From contig CAVTCJ010000004.1 of assembly GCA_963733145.1 (NCBI GenBank), positions 124,001 through 188,000 on the forward strand: a stretch of DNA of 64,000 nt, read 5' to 3'. Source of the DNA: JAHIKV01 sp963733145 (GTDB lineage: Bacteria; Planctomycetota; Planctomycetia; Pirellulales; Thermoguttaceae). The translations under genes and the position numbers were made by a program. The notes beneath the pieces were generated by a model, which had not been told where the DNA came from, searched no databases, and was given only the letters and a program-made list of their open reading frames with translations. This document shows, in pieces, positions 9,976 to 20,816 of this stretch. The stretch's first letter is position 1, and every line of letters begins with the position of its first letter.

Positions 9976-11404
9976 TCAGGGTGAGCCGATCGGATTAAGA
10001 CACAGCGATTGGTACTGTCGGTGACGTTGCGGATCGGGGCGGTGAGGCGGTTTCAGCCGCACCCATTGCCGGGCAACTTCTCCGACGTCGGCGCCGCCGA
10101 GCGCTGCCTCGGCCAACATCGCCGCCCCCAGGCTCGTCGGCTCGCAACAAGCCGTGGCGGCCGTGGCCGTGCCCAGCACGTCGGCCTTGATTTGCAGCCA
10201 CAAGCCGCTGCGAGCAGCGCCGCCGGCACAGCGGATTTCAGCCGGCGGCCGACCGTCGCCGAGGGCTGTCACTTGACGGGCCAAGCGCCCCGGCCACCGC
10301 TTCCAGGATGCAGCGTACCGCATGGCCGCGGCCGTGCCTGTCCGTCAGACCGTCAAAGACCTCTTCCGCGACGGTCAACCCGGCGCCGGCCCTCAGCCGC
10401 AGGCCGGCTGCCCCAGGCTCGACGGCTTCGGCCAAAGCCGTCAACTGTTCAAACTCCGGCCGGTCCGGCAACTGGTCCCGATACCACTGCAAGTAGTTTG
10501 CCGAGACCTCGCCGAAGACCATCCGCCAGTAGAGCCCCTCTCGAAAGGCAGGCCCTTGAAACACGGCCGGGTCAAGTCGCTCGGAAAATCCCTCGGCGCA
10601 GCGGACCGTGGCCAGCACCGTCCCGGTGGTCTCCGAGACCATCCCCGGCTCGACGTTCCCCAAGCCAATCGCTCCGGCGTATTGATCCAGACAGCCCACC
10701 ACAAACCGGCACGATCTCGGCAGTCCGAAGCGGTCGGCGGCCGAGGGGAGAATCGGACCCAGATCGACTCCCGCGCGGGCGATTGCCGGCAGGCGCCGCT
10801 CGTCCACCCCAAATCGAGTGAGCAGGTCTGCCGACCAGCGGCAACAGTGAATATCCACCAAGCCGGTCAGTCCGGCCGCTCCCGCCTCGGTGACGTGCTC
10901 ACCGGTCATAAGCAAAGTCAGGTAGTCGCTAATCAGAGCGATGCGATCCATCCGGCGCCAGAGTTCCGGGCGGCGCTGTTGCAGCCAGAGCAGTTTGGCC
11001 GGCATGAATTGGTGGTTTAGCCGTGGAACGCCGGTAATCCGACAGGCCGCCGCGGTCGCCCAATATCCTTGAAGCTCTTCCTCCAATTCCGCGGCGCGCG
11101 CGTCCGGCCAGAGAATGACGGGCGTCAGCGGCCGACAGTGCTTGTCCAACAACAGGAAGCTGTTCGTCTGCGTGGCGAACGTCACGGCTTCGACGTCGGT
11201 CAAGCCGCCGGAGCGGTGGCCCAATTCCCGAATTCCCCCGGCAATTGTCTCTTCCATCCCGTCGGCGGGAAGCTCAATCCACCCTGGCCGCGGTTTGATG
11301 ACGGGCGGCGCCATCTGATGGCTATCGCATAACCTGCCGGCGCGATCGAACAAGGCGAATTTGAAGAAGGTCGTGCCCAGATCGATTGCGAGGATTTTAG
11401 TCAT
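9976..11404 (-). CDS. FGGY-family carbohydrate kinase (xylulokinase-like), frameshifted
   Basis: The start MTKILAIDLGTTFFKFALFD carries the first phosphate-binding loop. TFATQTNSFLLLD, ILWPDARAAELEEEL and VGCLDQYAGAIGLGN (catalytic Asp in the LDQ) follow, as in xylulokinase/FGGY proteins. The frame changes near 10280, after ILEAVAG. The continuation LARQVTALGDGRPPAEIRCAGG and SGLWLQIKADVLG runs to a stop at 9976, giving about 476 residues, the family norm. Its start overlaps the stop of the upstream ceramidase-like gene by 8 bases, suggesting translational coupling. It would phosphorylate a ketose after uptake. Xylulose is a reasonable guess because a lyxose-isomerase-like cupin lies in the divergent arm. 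Confidence 0.82.
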
Positions 11405-12754
11405 CTTGTGCGTTCCCGCAGCGATCATGCCGGCGTAGTGCGCCCAGCAGCGCCAGCGTCTCATCCACTAGCAGTATGCCCGCTTCAGGACTGGTAAAGA
11501 GCGAATTCAGCGCCTCGTACCAACCTTCGTCCACCGCTTGCCCAGTCGTCAAGTAGCCCTGCAACTCACCATTGGCCAGGCTGATGATGAAGCAGTCCGG
11601 CCGCCGGGCCTTGACCATCAGCGAAAACTCGACAAAGGCCTCGCCCGGCCAGCCCACCAGCGCCCAGGGGCCGATCCGCATGCACATCACCTCGGCGGGC
11701 AGCACCGAGGCGATCGCCTGATCGAGGCGTCCGTCCGCGGCCGCCCGGGCCAAGGCGAGGGATTCCTCGGCGCCGAAGCAGTCGCACTCGGCGGTGCGCA
11801 CGTCCGCCCGGTCCGCCCCCGTGCGGCGGAGCGTTTCCAGCCGCTCGTGCGCACGATCCAGCGCTGCTTGGGCATCGTCGGGCAATGGCTGACGCCGGAC
11901 CGGCAGCCGTACCAGCACTCGCTCGGCAGCCGAGCGTCACCTCGGAGGCATAGCGGATCGTGGCGATCGCCTCGGCCGCGGCCCGGCCCAAGACCTCTCC
12001 CAACCGCCGAGCCTCCTCAAACGTGTTTGCCCTGGTCACGTGCCGCGGGCTCTGGTTTCCACACGGTCCGGTGAGATGGAGCACGGGGCAATTCCCGCCG
12101 ACGACGTGTCGTTGCAGCCAGTCGGCGGGCCATCGCGGGAAAGTCCCCGCTCAGCAGCGTCGAATCCTCGTGCAACACAGTCGGGTGCATCGAGCAGAGC
12201 AAGATCACTGCCAGAAACGCCTTATCACCGGCATCGCGCACCGCCAGGACCGGCGTCTGAGGATCCGACGGTCCGTCCGGCGCGTGGCGGTGCGTGCCAA
12301 GGCCCGATCCGTCCGCCAGGGCCAGACCGATTTCGGCGGGCCGGGCCGCGTGGCACGCCCGCACCGCCGCATCCACAATGCCGTGCTCCAGATGTTCGAT
12401 ATACCGCGGGTCGACCTGGGGAACCACCGGGTCCAGAGAGTTGCTGATCATGTCCACGGTGATCGGCCCGCTGTGGGTGTGTGTCGCCGTGACCATGATG
12501 TTGGACGCCGGGACGCCCGTTTCCTCCTCTATCCGCCGGCGGACGCGCTCGGCCGTTTGGCGACGGATGAAGATGACGTCGTTGGCTGCCAGTAAAAGCG
12601 GCCGTTCGCCGTCGGAAAGGTACAGCGCCGAACTCAACAGCCGGTCGTGGACGCCCGTACTGTAGCGGCGGACGTGCGGATAGCCGAACAGGAACTGTGG
12701 CCCCTCGGGCGTGATGTCGCTGATGGCGGCGCCGGCAACAAGACATCGGGCCAT
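11397..12754 (-). CDS. Neutral/alkaline ceramidase-domain hydrolase, frameshifted
   Basis: The protein starts at 12754 with MARCLVAGAAISDITPEGP. The metal site TATHTHSGPITVD and the later LLCSMHPTVLHEDST (also metal-binding in neutral ceramidases) are clear. Frame changes near 12090 and 11920 lead through LHLTGPCGNQSPRHV and the RLGEVLGRAAAEAI segment to IGPWALVGWPGEAFVEFSL and the GELQGYLTTG end. No signal peptide is evident, so it may be cytoplasmic. In planctomycete sugar clusters such proteins are of unknown substrate, so ceramide should not be assumed. It is the first gene of the minus operon. Confidence 0.75.
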
Positions 12755-13058
12755 AGGAGCGTTCCCAAGCGGCCGCAAGGGCGGCGGCTCTCTTGACAAA
12801 GTAGGACACCGCGTTCAAAATGAACGCATCTTACCAAGCCCGGCTGGCTTGTCAATGAGTTGGAAAACGTGCCAGGATAAATCTGCACAGCCGAGGGTGG
12901 CCGTGCCGCAAATTATTCTGGACAACCACCAAGGATCGGCAAATTAATAACTGTCGCATTTCAGAAGGGGACAGTCCCATTTTCGTCGAACGAAAATTGG
13001 GACAGTCCCCCACTTATTGATTCGCCGGCCCCAACCTGCCTGGCAGAATGGAAATCGC
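12755..13058. promoter_or_regulatory. Divergent promoter region with a GGGACAGTCCC palindrome
   Basis: It separates the ceramidase-like gene (minus) from the URO-D-like gene (plus), so promoters for both arms should lie here. A hairpin at 12966-13011 (ggggacagtcccattttcg / cgaaaattgggacagtcccc) sits within outer arms ataactgtc and ttattgattc, which are also the outer arms of 30917-31020. No box for a known regulator was identified. Confidence 0.5.
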
Positions 13059-14150
13059 ATGAAACCGCGTGAGCGATTCGTAACCGCGTTGCGTTGCGGC
13101 GTGCCCGACCGGGTGCCGGTGTACGATTTCATCGGCGGCCGCGGACTGCAGAGGCAATTGCTGGGCTACACCACCGACCTGTACGAGGCCGAGACCCAGG
13201 CCAAGATGGCCCGAATGTTGGGCTTCGACGCCTTTCCAGTCTTTCTGGGAGGCTTTTGCGGCGTGGAAGAGGAGCCCCACGCCGACGGCTCACACTATCA
13301 GGACGAATGGGGCGTAACCTATGTCAAGCACGGCTGGCCGATCATGACGCAGACCGCCGCGCCCATCAAATCGCGGGCCGACTGGGGCAACTATCATCTG
13401 CCCGATCCCCACGCTCCGCACCGCACGCGGATGATCCGCGAGGCGGTCCGCTGCAACCAAGACGAGTTGGCCATTCTCGTTATCCTGCTGGGGCCGCTGA
13501 CGATGGCCTACTGGTACTTGATGGACGCGCCGACCCTCTCGATGACACTCTACGAGGACCCCGATTTGGTTCACGAGATGTGCAGCGCCTACGTTGGGTG
13601 GGCGGTGGAGGCGATCCGCTTGGCGGTGGAGGCCGGCCCGATCGACGCCTTCTATCTGGCCGACGATTGGGGCGGCGGATCGGGGCTGCTGATGTCGCCC
13701 AAGCACCTCCGCGAGTTCTTCCTGAAACCCTACGCCGAAATCGTGGCCGAAATGCGCCGGCTTGGGGTTCCGGTTATCATGCACAACGACGGAAAAATCT
13801 GGGACGTGCTGGATGACCTGGTCGCCACCGGCGTCAACGCTTACCACCCGGTGGAAAGGGCCGCCGGAATGGACCTGGCCGTGGTCAAGCAACGTTACGG
13901 CGGACGGCTGTGCCCGATCGGCAACATCAACAACAAGACGACGATGGTCTCCGGCACGCCCGAGGACGTTCGCCGAGAAGCGCTCGACTGTCTGCGCATC
14001 GCCGCGCCGGGTGGCGGATACGTCTTGGCTACCGACCACAGCCTGCACGACGACATTCCGCTGGAAAACATCCGCGCCTACGTCGAAGTGGCCCATAAGT
14101 ACGGAACCTATCCGCTGAACCTGCCCTCCCAAGATGGCGACTGCTGTTGA
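13059..14150 (+). CDS. URO-D/MtaA-superfamily protein 1
   Basis: An intact 363-residue protein beginning MKPRERFVTALRCGVPDRVP, the usual start of uroporphyrinogen-decarboxylase-like proteins in catabolic clusters. The barrel motifs VPVIMHNDGKIWDVL, VNAYHPVERAAGMDL and RLCPIGNINNK are present. True HemE residues are not evident, so a haem role is unlikely. Relatives act as methyl-transferases on corrinoid or as enzymes of unknown reaction. It starts 304 bases from the divergent gene and is followed nine bases later by a paralogue. Confidence 0.75.
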   Translation: MKPRERFVTALRCGVPDRVPVYDFIGGRGLQRQLLGYTTDLYEAETQAKMARMLGFDAFPVFLGGFCGVEEEPHADGSHYQDEWGVTYVKHGWPIMTQTAAPIKSRADWGNYHLPDPHAPHRTRMIREAVRCNQDELAILVILLGPLTMAYWYLMDAPTLSMTLYEDPDLVHEMCSAYVGWAVEAIRLAVEAGPIDAFYLADDWGGGSGLLMSPKHLREFFLKPYAEIVAEMRRLGVPVIMHNDGKIWDVLDDLVATGVNAYHPVERAAGMDLAVVKQRYGGRLCPIGNINNKTTMVSGTPEDVRREALDCLRIAAPGGGYVLATDHSLHDDIPLENIRAYVEVAHKYGTYPLNLPSQDGDCC

Positions 14151-14159
14151 GGCGACAAC

Positions 14160-15267
14160 ATGCTGGAAGCATTTTTGACATTACTCGACGGAGGACGTCC
14201 GGACCAAGCTCGTTTGGACCGCCGACATTACCTATTGGATTGCCGGCCAACAGCAGGCGGGCCGCGCCGATCCAGCCTGGGACACCGAAGAGGGCTACCT
14301 GCGGTTGCACCGAGATTTGGGAATTCTGCCCTATTACTACTACGAGAAGTTTTGGGCCGCCGAACCGCGCTACGACAGCCACGTCGAGTCGATCGACGCC
14401 AAGCAAGACCACACCACCATCCGTCGTCTGCGCACGCCCGTGGGCGAACTGCGAGAGGAGAGCCGCTATTCGCCGCTCAGTTGTTCACAGGGCATTACCA
14501 AACATTTTGTCGAATCCATAGAGGACCTGAACGTTCTGTTGTACCTTCTCGAACATCGCCGTCTGGAGCCGGCGAACCTGGCCGATTGGCCCGCCCGCCG
14601 GCGGCTGTGGGCAGCCTACGACGGTCTGCCGTGCATCGGCTTGCCGCGATCCCCGCTGGCGGCCTTCTTGGTGGAATGGGCCGGCATCCAGAATGCCAGC
14701 TACCTGTTGCTCGATCATCCCGCGAAGGTGGCGGACGTTCTGCGATTGATGGAGGAACAAGAGGCGCCGATCATGGATGCCGTGTGTGAATTGTCGCCTC
14801 CGCTGGTTCACTTTCCCGACAACCTTACGAGCGAATGCACCACGCGGCTCTACGACGAGTACATGGCCGCCGGCCACCGCCGCCGCCTCGAACGGTTGCA
14901 CGCCGCCGGCGTCAAGTGCGCGGTCCATCTCGACGGCACGGTCAAAGGATTGTTGCCGAAGTTGATCCGCTCCGGCTTCGATGCGATCGAGGCCTTGACG
15001 CCCAAGCCCGCCGGCGACTTGGACGTGACGGAAATTCGGGATCTCGCCGGCCGCGACACGGCGATCCTCTGGGGCGGCGTGCCGGGCATCATGTTCGCTC
15101 CGCCCTACACTTGGGAACAGATGCGGTCCCACGTCCTCCGACTGATGGACTGCTGGGGCCGGCGGCCGTTTATCATCGGCGTGGCCGACCAGGTGCCGCC
15201 CGACGGAGACATCCGGTTCTGCCGCAAGATCGCTGATCTCATTCAACACGAAAGGACCAAGGGCTAA
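14160..15267 (+). CDS. URO-D/MtaA-superfamily protein 2, frameshifted near its start
   Basis: The N-terminus MLEAFLTLLDGGRPD is joined, after a one-base change near 14205, to KLVWTADITYWIAGQQQAG and then the long frame. Barrel motifs include VKCAVHLDGTVKGLL and ILWGGVPGIMFAPPYTWEQM. About 368 residues. It is a distant paralogue of the preceding gene, suggesting two distinct steps or a heteromeric pair. The stop codon overlaps the start of the cupin gene (TAATG), so the two are probably translationally coupled. Confidence 0.72.
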
Positions 15268-15755
15268 TGGACGAATTAGACAAAGGGCTGAGCATTTCCA
15301 TTGCGGGACCAAGGGCCGAGAACGCCTTGGCCGAGTTCCGCCGCCAGATGGAAGCCTGGCAAATCGCTCTCCCGCCGGCGGAGCCGTTGGTGCTCGATTT
15401 CGGCCTGGGCGAATTCGACCGCGTCGGCCTGATCGAGTATTGGATCGCCAACGAGCAACAAGCCGGCTATTGCGGCAAGTATCTGTTTGTGTTCGACGGC
15501 CAGCAGTGCCCGGCGCATTCGCACCGCACGAAACACGAGACGTTCTTCCTGCTCCGCGGCTGCCTGAAGGTCGAGATGGACGGCCGGTCGCTGACGTTGC
15601 GGCCGGGCGAAGTGTTGCCGGTTCCGCCCGGCCGGGTCCACAGCTTTGAGGGCCAGGGCAATTCGCTGTTGCTGGAGTTGTCGATGCCCTGCGAGGTGAG
15701 CGACAACCGCTTTGAAGACCCGCGAATCATGGAGTGGCTGCGGCGTTTTGCCTGA
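15267..15755 (+). CDS. Cupin sugar isomerase, D-lyxose isomerase-like
   Basis: An intact 162-residue cupin. DFGLGEFDRVGL, then GKYLFVFDGQQCPAHSHRTK and HETFFLLRG, match the layout of D-lyxose ketol-isomerases. The four metal ligands would be the two His of AHSH, the Glu of HETFF and the His of GRVHSFEG. Such enzymes convert D-lyxose to D-xylulose or D-mannose to D-fructose. An FGGY kinase and a sugar porter in the divergent arm fit a short ketose pathway. A simple sugar-binding cupin is the alternative. Confidence 0.6.
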   Translation: MDELDKGLSISIAGPRAENALAEFRRQMEAWQIALPPAEPLVLDFGLGEFDRVGLIEYWIANEQQAGYCGKYLFVFDGQQCPAHSHRTKHETFFLLRGCLKVEMDGRSLTLRPGEVLPVPPGRVHSFEGQGNSLLLELSMPCEVSDNRFEDPRIMEWLRRFA

Positions 15756-15756
15756 A

Positions 15757-15908
15757 AACGTGTTTTGAAAATCTCCCCTCTCCCAAAGGGAGAGGGGCCG
15801 GGGGTGAGGGCAGTTCACGGCTTTCCTCTATTTGAAGACTAAGACGGCCCTCACCCTAACCCTCTCCCAAAGGGAGAGGGGACCGTATTTTGCATTTTAA
15901 TACACGTT
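15757..15908. repeat. Nested hairpins with the 'ccctctcccaaagggagaggg' text
   Basis: The outer arms aacgtgttttgaaaat / attttaatacacgtt enclose two copies of a cctctcccaaagggagagg palindrome and inverted gtgagggc / gccctcac. A relative lies inside the VWA gene at 45540-45582. It sits between the cupin and aminotransferase genes and may terminate the first transcript. Confidence 0.7.
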
Positions 15909-15954
15909 CTAAAAGTGAAGATGATCCATAAGCGTTTACCGAAAGACTATCTAT

Positions 15955-17336
15955 ATGCCTGCCGATGATTTTTCCTCCTTGAATTGGGCCCGTGTGGATC
16001 TGTCCTCCTGCCCGCGGATCGTTGTCCCGCCGCCTGGGCCGGTATCGGATGAATACCACCGCCGCTGCACCAGGCACTTCAAGGGACTTAGCAGCCAGGT
16101 GAAATTGTTTCCCGTGGCCTTCGAGTCGGGCAACGGCTGCGTGCTGGTGGACGTGGACGGCAACCGCTACATCGACTTTTCCTCGGGCATTTACGTGACG
16201 ACGCTGGGGCACTGCCATCCGAAGGTGAGCGAGGCGATCGCCCGCTATGCCCGTCAACTGATGAACGCCCACGACTTCACCACCCGCGTGAAGACCCGGT
16301 TGGTCGAGAAACTGGCCGCGGTGCTGCCGGGCGACCTGAGCGGTTTCCAGTTCTACGACGCCGGCACGGCGGCGGTCGAGGCCGGCATGCGCGTGCTCCG
16401 CGCCGCCACCGGCCGCAGCGAGATGCTCGGTTGCTTCGACGACTTCCACGGCAAGACATACGGGGCGGTTTCGCTGGCCCACATCCGCTCACAGGTCTAT
16501 GGCCGCGTGCGGATGCCGGGTGCCCACATGCTGCCGCGTCCCGACGTCTATCGCCCCCTTTGGTCCAAGCCCGACGGAACGATCGACACCGACCGCTACA
16601 TCGCCTTCTACGACGAATACATCGAAAAGGGCACAGTGGGGGACGTGGCGGGATTCGTGCTCGAACCGATCCAGGGCTGGGCGGGCTCCGTCATGCCGCC
16701 GGACGATTTTTTCCCCAAACTCCGCGACTTCTGCGATCGCAAGAAACTGCTCTTGATGGCCGATGAGGTCCTGACCGGTTGGGGCCGGACCGGCAAGTGG
16801 CTGTGCCTCGAGCATTGGGGCGTCCTGCCCGACGTGGTCACCATCGGCAAGGGTTTCGGCAACGGTTTTCCGGTGACTTGCGTGGCGGTCCGCGAGCCGT
16901 ACGCGGAGAGTTTCGAGCGGATCTCGGCCTCCAGCAGCTACGGCGGCAATCCGATGGCCTGCGCCGCGGCGCTCAGCGCGACCGAAGTCATCGAGGAGGA
17001 GAACCTGCTGGAGCACGCCCAACACCTGGGCGAAATCGCCCAAACATCGCCTGCGAGCGAATGAAATCCCGGCACCCGATCATCGGCGACGTGCGGGCGA
17101 AGGGCTGTTTGATGGGGATCGAACTGGTCAAAGACCGGGCGGAGAAGACGCCCTTCGACCAAGCGGGCGAGTTGGTCTATCAGAAGGCCTTCCGCAAGGG
17201 CCTGTCTTGGATTCCCGCCGGCCATATCCTGCGGATGAGCCCGGCCATCGTGATGGACGACGACACGCTGTTGAAAGGACTGGAGATGATCGACGAGGCG
17301 ATTGGCGAGACGGAGAGGGAACTCGGGTACGGTTAG
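15955..17336 (+). CDS. Class III PLP-dependent aminotransferase, frameshifted
   Basis: A fold-type I aminotransferase of the ornithine/4-aminobutyrate/glutamate-1-semialdehyde class. It shows YIDFSSGIYVTTLGHCHPKV, LLMADEVLTGWGRTGKW with the PLP-binding Asp, and TIGKGFGNGFPVTCV with the Schiff-base Lys. Near 17045 the frame changes, after HLGEIAQ, into MKSRHPIIGDVRAKG, ending at 17336. Length is about 460 residues. The donor and acceptor cannot be inferred. Its place after a URO-D-like pair and before a Gfo/Idh/MocA gene is a combination seen in planctomycete carbohydrate loci. Confidence 0.8.
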
Positions 17337-17408
17337 TTGAAGGAGCGGTTTCATGCGCGGAAGCGTGGCCATGGCAACTGGCTTAATGTAGTTCCGGGAA
17401 TAAACATC

Positions 17409-18555
17409 ATGCGAACGATCCGATTTGGCGTCATCGGTTGCGGACTGATGGGCCGCGAGTTTGCCGGCGCCGTGGCCCGATGGCGCCATCTGCCGGAAAT
17501 CGACGTGCGGCCGGAGATCGTGGCCGTCTGCGACCCCAACCACGAACCTGCTGCCGTGGTATTCCGAGATGCTGCCCTCGGTGCGCCAGGCGACCGGAGA
17601 TTACCGCTGCACTGCTCGAGAATCCCGCAGTCGAGGCGGTATACGTGGCCGTGCCTCATCATCTGCACCGAGAAATCTACTGCGCGGCCATTGCCGCCGG
17701 AAAACACTTGATGGGCGAAAAGCCGTTCGGCATCGACCGGGCGGCCAACGACGCCATTCTGGCGTGCCTTGCCGAACACCCCGAGACGTCTTCGTCCGCT
17801 GCTCTTCGGAGTTTCCCTTCTTTCCCGCCGTGCAGCGGATCGGAGCGATGATCGAGCAGCAGGCGTTCGGGCGGATCATCGAGGTCAACGCCGGATTCCT
17901 GCACTCCAGCGACCTCGATCCCCAGAAGCCGCTCAACTGGAAACGCATCGCCGCGCTGAACGGCCGATACGGCTGCCTGGGAGACTTGGGGCTGCACGTC
18001 TGCCACGTGCCCTTTCGCGCCGGCTGGATTCCGCGGACGGTCCGGGCGGTGCTCTCGAACATCGTCACCCAACGGCCGGACGGCCGCGGCGGAATTGCCC
18101 CCTGCGACACGTGGGACAACGCCACGCTGCTCTGCGACGCGCTCGATCCCGCCGCCGGCGATGTCTTCCCCATGACGCTGAAGACCCAGCGGATCGCCCC
18201 CGGCGAGAAGAACACCTGGTATCTTGAAGTGCTGGGCACGCGCCGCTCGGCGCGGTTCTCGACGAAAAATCCCAAGCGGCTGGAACTGCTCGATTACGCC
18301 GGCGGGGAGCAGGTCTGGGGGCAGATCGACATGGGCCACGAAACGGCCTTCAAGACCGTCACCGGGCCGATCTTCGAGTTCGGCTTCGGCGACGCCATGT
18401 TGCAGATGTGGGCGGCCTTTCTCCACGAGTTGGTTCATGGCCGGCCGGCGGCGCGACTGGCCGGTTGCGTCACGCCGGAGGAAACCGCCCTTTCGCATCG
18501 CCTCTTCACCGCCGCGTTGGAATCCCACGCCAACCAGACGGCGATCGCGGTGTGA
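17409..18555 (+). CDS. Gfo/Idh/MocA-family NAD(P)-dependent dehydrogenase, frameshifted
   Basis: Starts at 17409 with MRTIRFGVIGCGLMGREFAG, the Rossmann dinucleotide motif. After a change near 17600 the text AVYVAVPHHLHREIYCAAIA and the GEKPFG motif follow. A second change near 17790 leads to VRCSSEFPFFPAVQRIGAMI and the C-terminal barrel domain, ending at 18555. About 380 residues. Such proteins oxidise or reduce sugars, inositols and their derivatives. It closes the plus-strand catabolic arm. Confidence 0.78.
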
Positions 18556-18943
18556 AGCGAGAGACGGAAAGAAGGCTCGTCCGCGCATCGGCTCCTTCAA
18601 TCCGGCCTTTTCACGTTCAAAGGGCAACATTGGAGATATGATACCATTGCCTGCGGTTAGGGATGGTGTTGACTAAAGTGCTGAAGTGAGTAAAATCCCT
18701 ATGGTGAGAGCCATTGTGACCCAGTGGTCGGCGGTAAAGTGGGCGGTATCTCCCAAGTAGCGGTGTGAGCGGTTGGCATCCCGCCAAGGTGGCGCATGTT
18801 CGACAAATGTTCAGCTTGGTAAGCATTGTACTGCTTCCCGCGGTTGAAGGGTGGCCGAAGTGGCAGTGAAAGGTCGAGACAGTCCGGTGCGGTGAATGTT
18901 CCCGGCTTGCCTTTTCCGTGGGCGGCGTGGAGTGAGTTAAATT
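18556..18943. other. Intergenic region before kor operon; no gene recognised
   Basis: About 390 bases of lower GC than the flanks, with no good coding frame in either direction and no long hairpin. A promoter for the korA transcript is expected here. The gagtgagttaaattATG start context is poor in purine-rich Shine-Dalgarno text. Confidence 0.4.
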
Positions 18944-20816
18944 ATGTCCGTGGCTCAATTGTCGAAGTCCAAGGAAAAGAAATTCGTCCAAGTTCACGAC
19001 GCGACCGTGCGGTTCGCCGGCGATTCAGGGGACGGAATGCAGTTGGCGGGCAGTCAGTTCGCCGACATTGCGGCTGTGACGGGGACGGTGGTTTGTACTT
19101 TTCCGGATTATCCATCCGAGATTCGCGCGCCGGCGGGTTCATTGGCCGGGGTGAGCGGCTTCCAACTCAATTTCGCGGATCACCAAGTCCGCACTCCGGG
19201 AGATTCTCCCTACGTCTTGATCGCCATGAATCCGGCGGCTCTAAAGGTTAGCGCTGCCCGACTTGCAGCCGGGGGGAATCATTGTCGTCAATGAGGATGA
19301 GTTCACGGCGGCCAACCTGACTAAAGCCAAGTACTCCTCCAATCCTCTGACCGACGGTCAACTCTCGGAATTCCGCGTCATTCCCGTGGCCATGACGCGG
19401 TTGAACGAAGGGGCCCTGAAGCACTTGCAATTGCCCAATAAGGACGTGGCGCGGTGCAAGAATTTCTTCGCCCTGGGATTGAGCCTGTGGTTGTACGACC
19501 GTCCCCTGCAGCCGGTGCTGGAGTGGCTGATGAAGAAGTTCCGCAATAGCCCCTCCGTCTTGGCCGCTAACGGGGCCAGCTTGCGGGCAGGATACAACTT
19601 TGCCGACACCGCCGAACTGTTCAGCGTTCAGCACTACGGTGCGCAGCGGCACAGTTGCGGCAGGGCACTTACCGGCGGGTAACGGGAAACGAAGCCGCCG
19701 CGCTCGGCTTGGTCGCCTCGGCGCACCGTGCCGGCCGGACGCTCGTGTACGCGAGTTATCCGATTACGCCGGCCAGCGAGATTCTGCACGAGCTATCGCG
19801 GCTAAGAGAATACAACGTCCTGACCCTCCAGACCGAGGACGAGATTGCCGCCTGCGGCGCAGCCATCGGCGCGTCTTTCGGCGGGGCGCTGGGGGCGACC
19901 GGCACCAGCGGTCCCGGCCTCTCGTTGAAGGCGGAGATGCTGGGGCTGGCCGTGATGACCGAACTGCCGCTGGTGGTTATCAACGTGCAGCGGGCGGGGC
20001 CGAGCACGGGCATGCCGACAAAGACGGAGCAGGCCGATCTGCTCACCGCCATGTACGGCCGGCATGGGGAATGCCCCCTGGTGGTGCTGGCCGCGGCCAC
20101 GCCTGCCGATTGCTTTGAGATGGCGTTCGAGGCGGTCCGGCTGGCAATCAAGTACATGACGCCCGTGGTGTTGCTCTCGGACAGCTTTCTGGCGAACAGT
20201 TCCGAACCGTGGCGGATAGTCGACCCCGCGGACCTTCCCGATCTGCAGGGCATCGGCTGGGCGCCGCCGACGCCCTTTTCGCCCTACCTCCGCAACTCGG
20301 AGACCCTTGTCGCGGCCGTGGGTGGCCCCCGGAACGCCGGGAATGGCGCATCGCATCGGCGGCCTAGAGAAGGAGGACGTTAGCGGAGCGGTCAGTTACG
20401 ACCCGGCCAATCATCAGCGGATGGTTTCTTTGCGGCGCGAGAAGATCGAACGTATCGCCGGCGATATTCCTCCGGCCAAGGTCACCGGCCCGCCGACGGG
20501 TGATCTCTTGGTGATCGGCTGGGGCAGCACATACGGCGCGATTGCCGCCGCCGTCGATGCCGCGCAACAGGAAGGGCGATCGGTGGCCCATTTGCACTTG
20601 CGGCACTTGAATCCTTTCCCCGCCAATCTCGGCCCGCTGCTGGCCAACTATCGGCGGATTCTCGTTCCGGAACAGAATCTCGGACAACTCCTGTTAATGC
20701 TCCGGGAGCGCTTCCTTGTGCCGGCGGAGGGGTTGTGCAAAGTAGAAGGCCGTCCGTTCCGCATCCGGGACATCCGCTCGAAAATTGAACATATTTTGGG
20801 AGAAGCATCTCCATGA
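18944..20816 (+). CDS. korA: 2-oxoacid:acceptor oxidoreductase, alpha (gamma-alpha fused) subunit, frameshifted
   Basis: The N-terminal gamma domain reads VRFAGDSGDGMQLAGSQFAD, then PDYPSEIRAPAG. The alpha domain reads ASYPITPASEILHELS, then QTEDEIAACGAAIGASFGG and ATGTSGPGLSLKAEM, as in KorA-type 2-oxoglutarate:ferredoxin oxidoreductases. Frames change near 19245 (an extra g before ctgcccgac), 19650 and 20320. The last frame ends VEGRPFRIRDIRSKIEHIL. Total about 624 residues, the usual fused size. It would form succinyl-CoA, CO2 and reduced ferredoxin with KorB. The stop overlaps the korB start (ATGA). Substrate is inferred from the sdh and suc neighbours. Confidence 0.85.

Noticed and set aside
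13290..14132. Minus-strand ORF opposite URO-D-like gene 1
   Set aside because: Antisense shadow, with no recognisable protein features.
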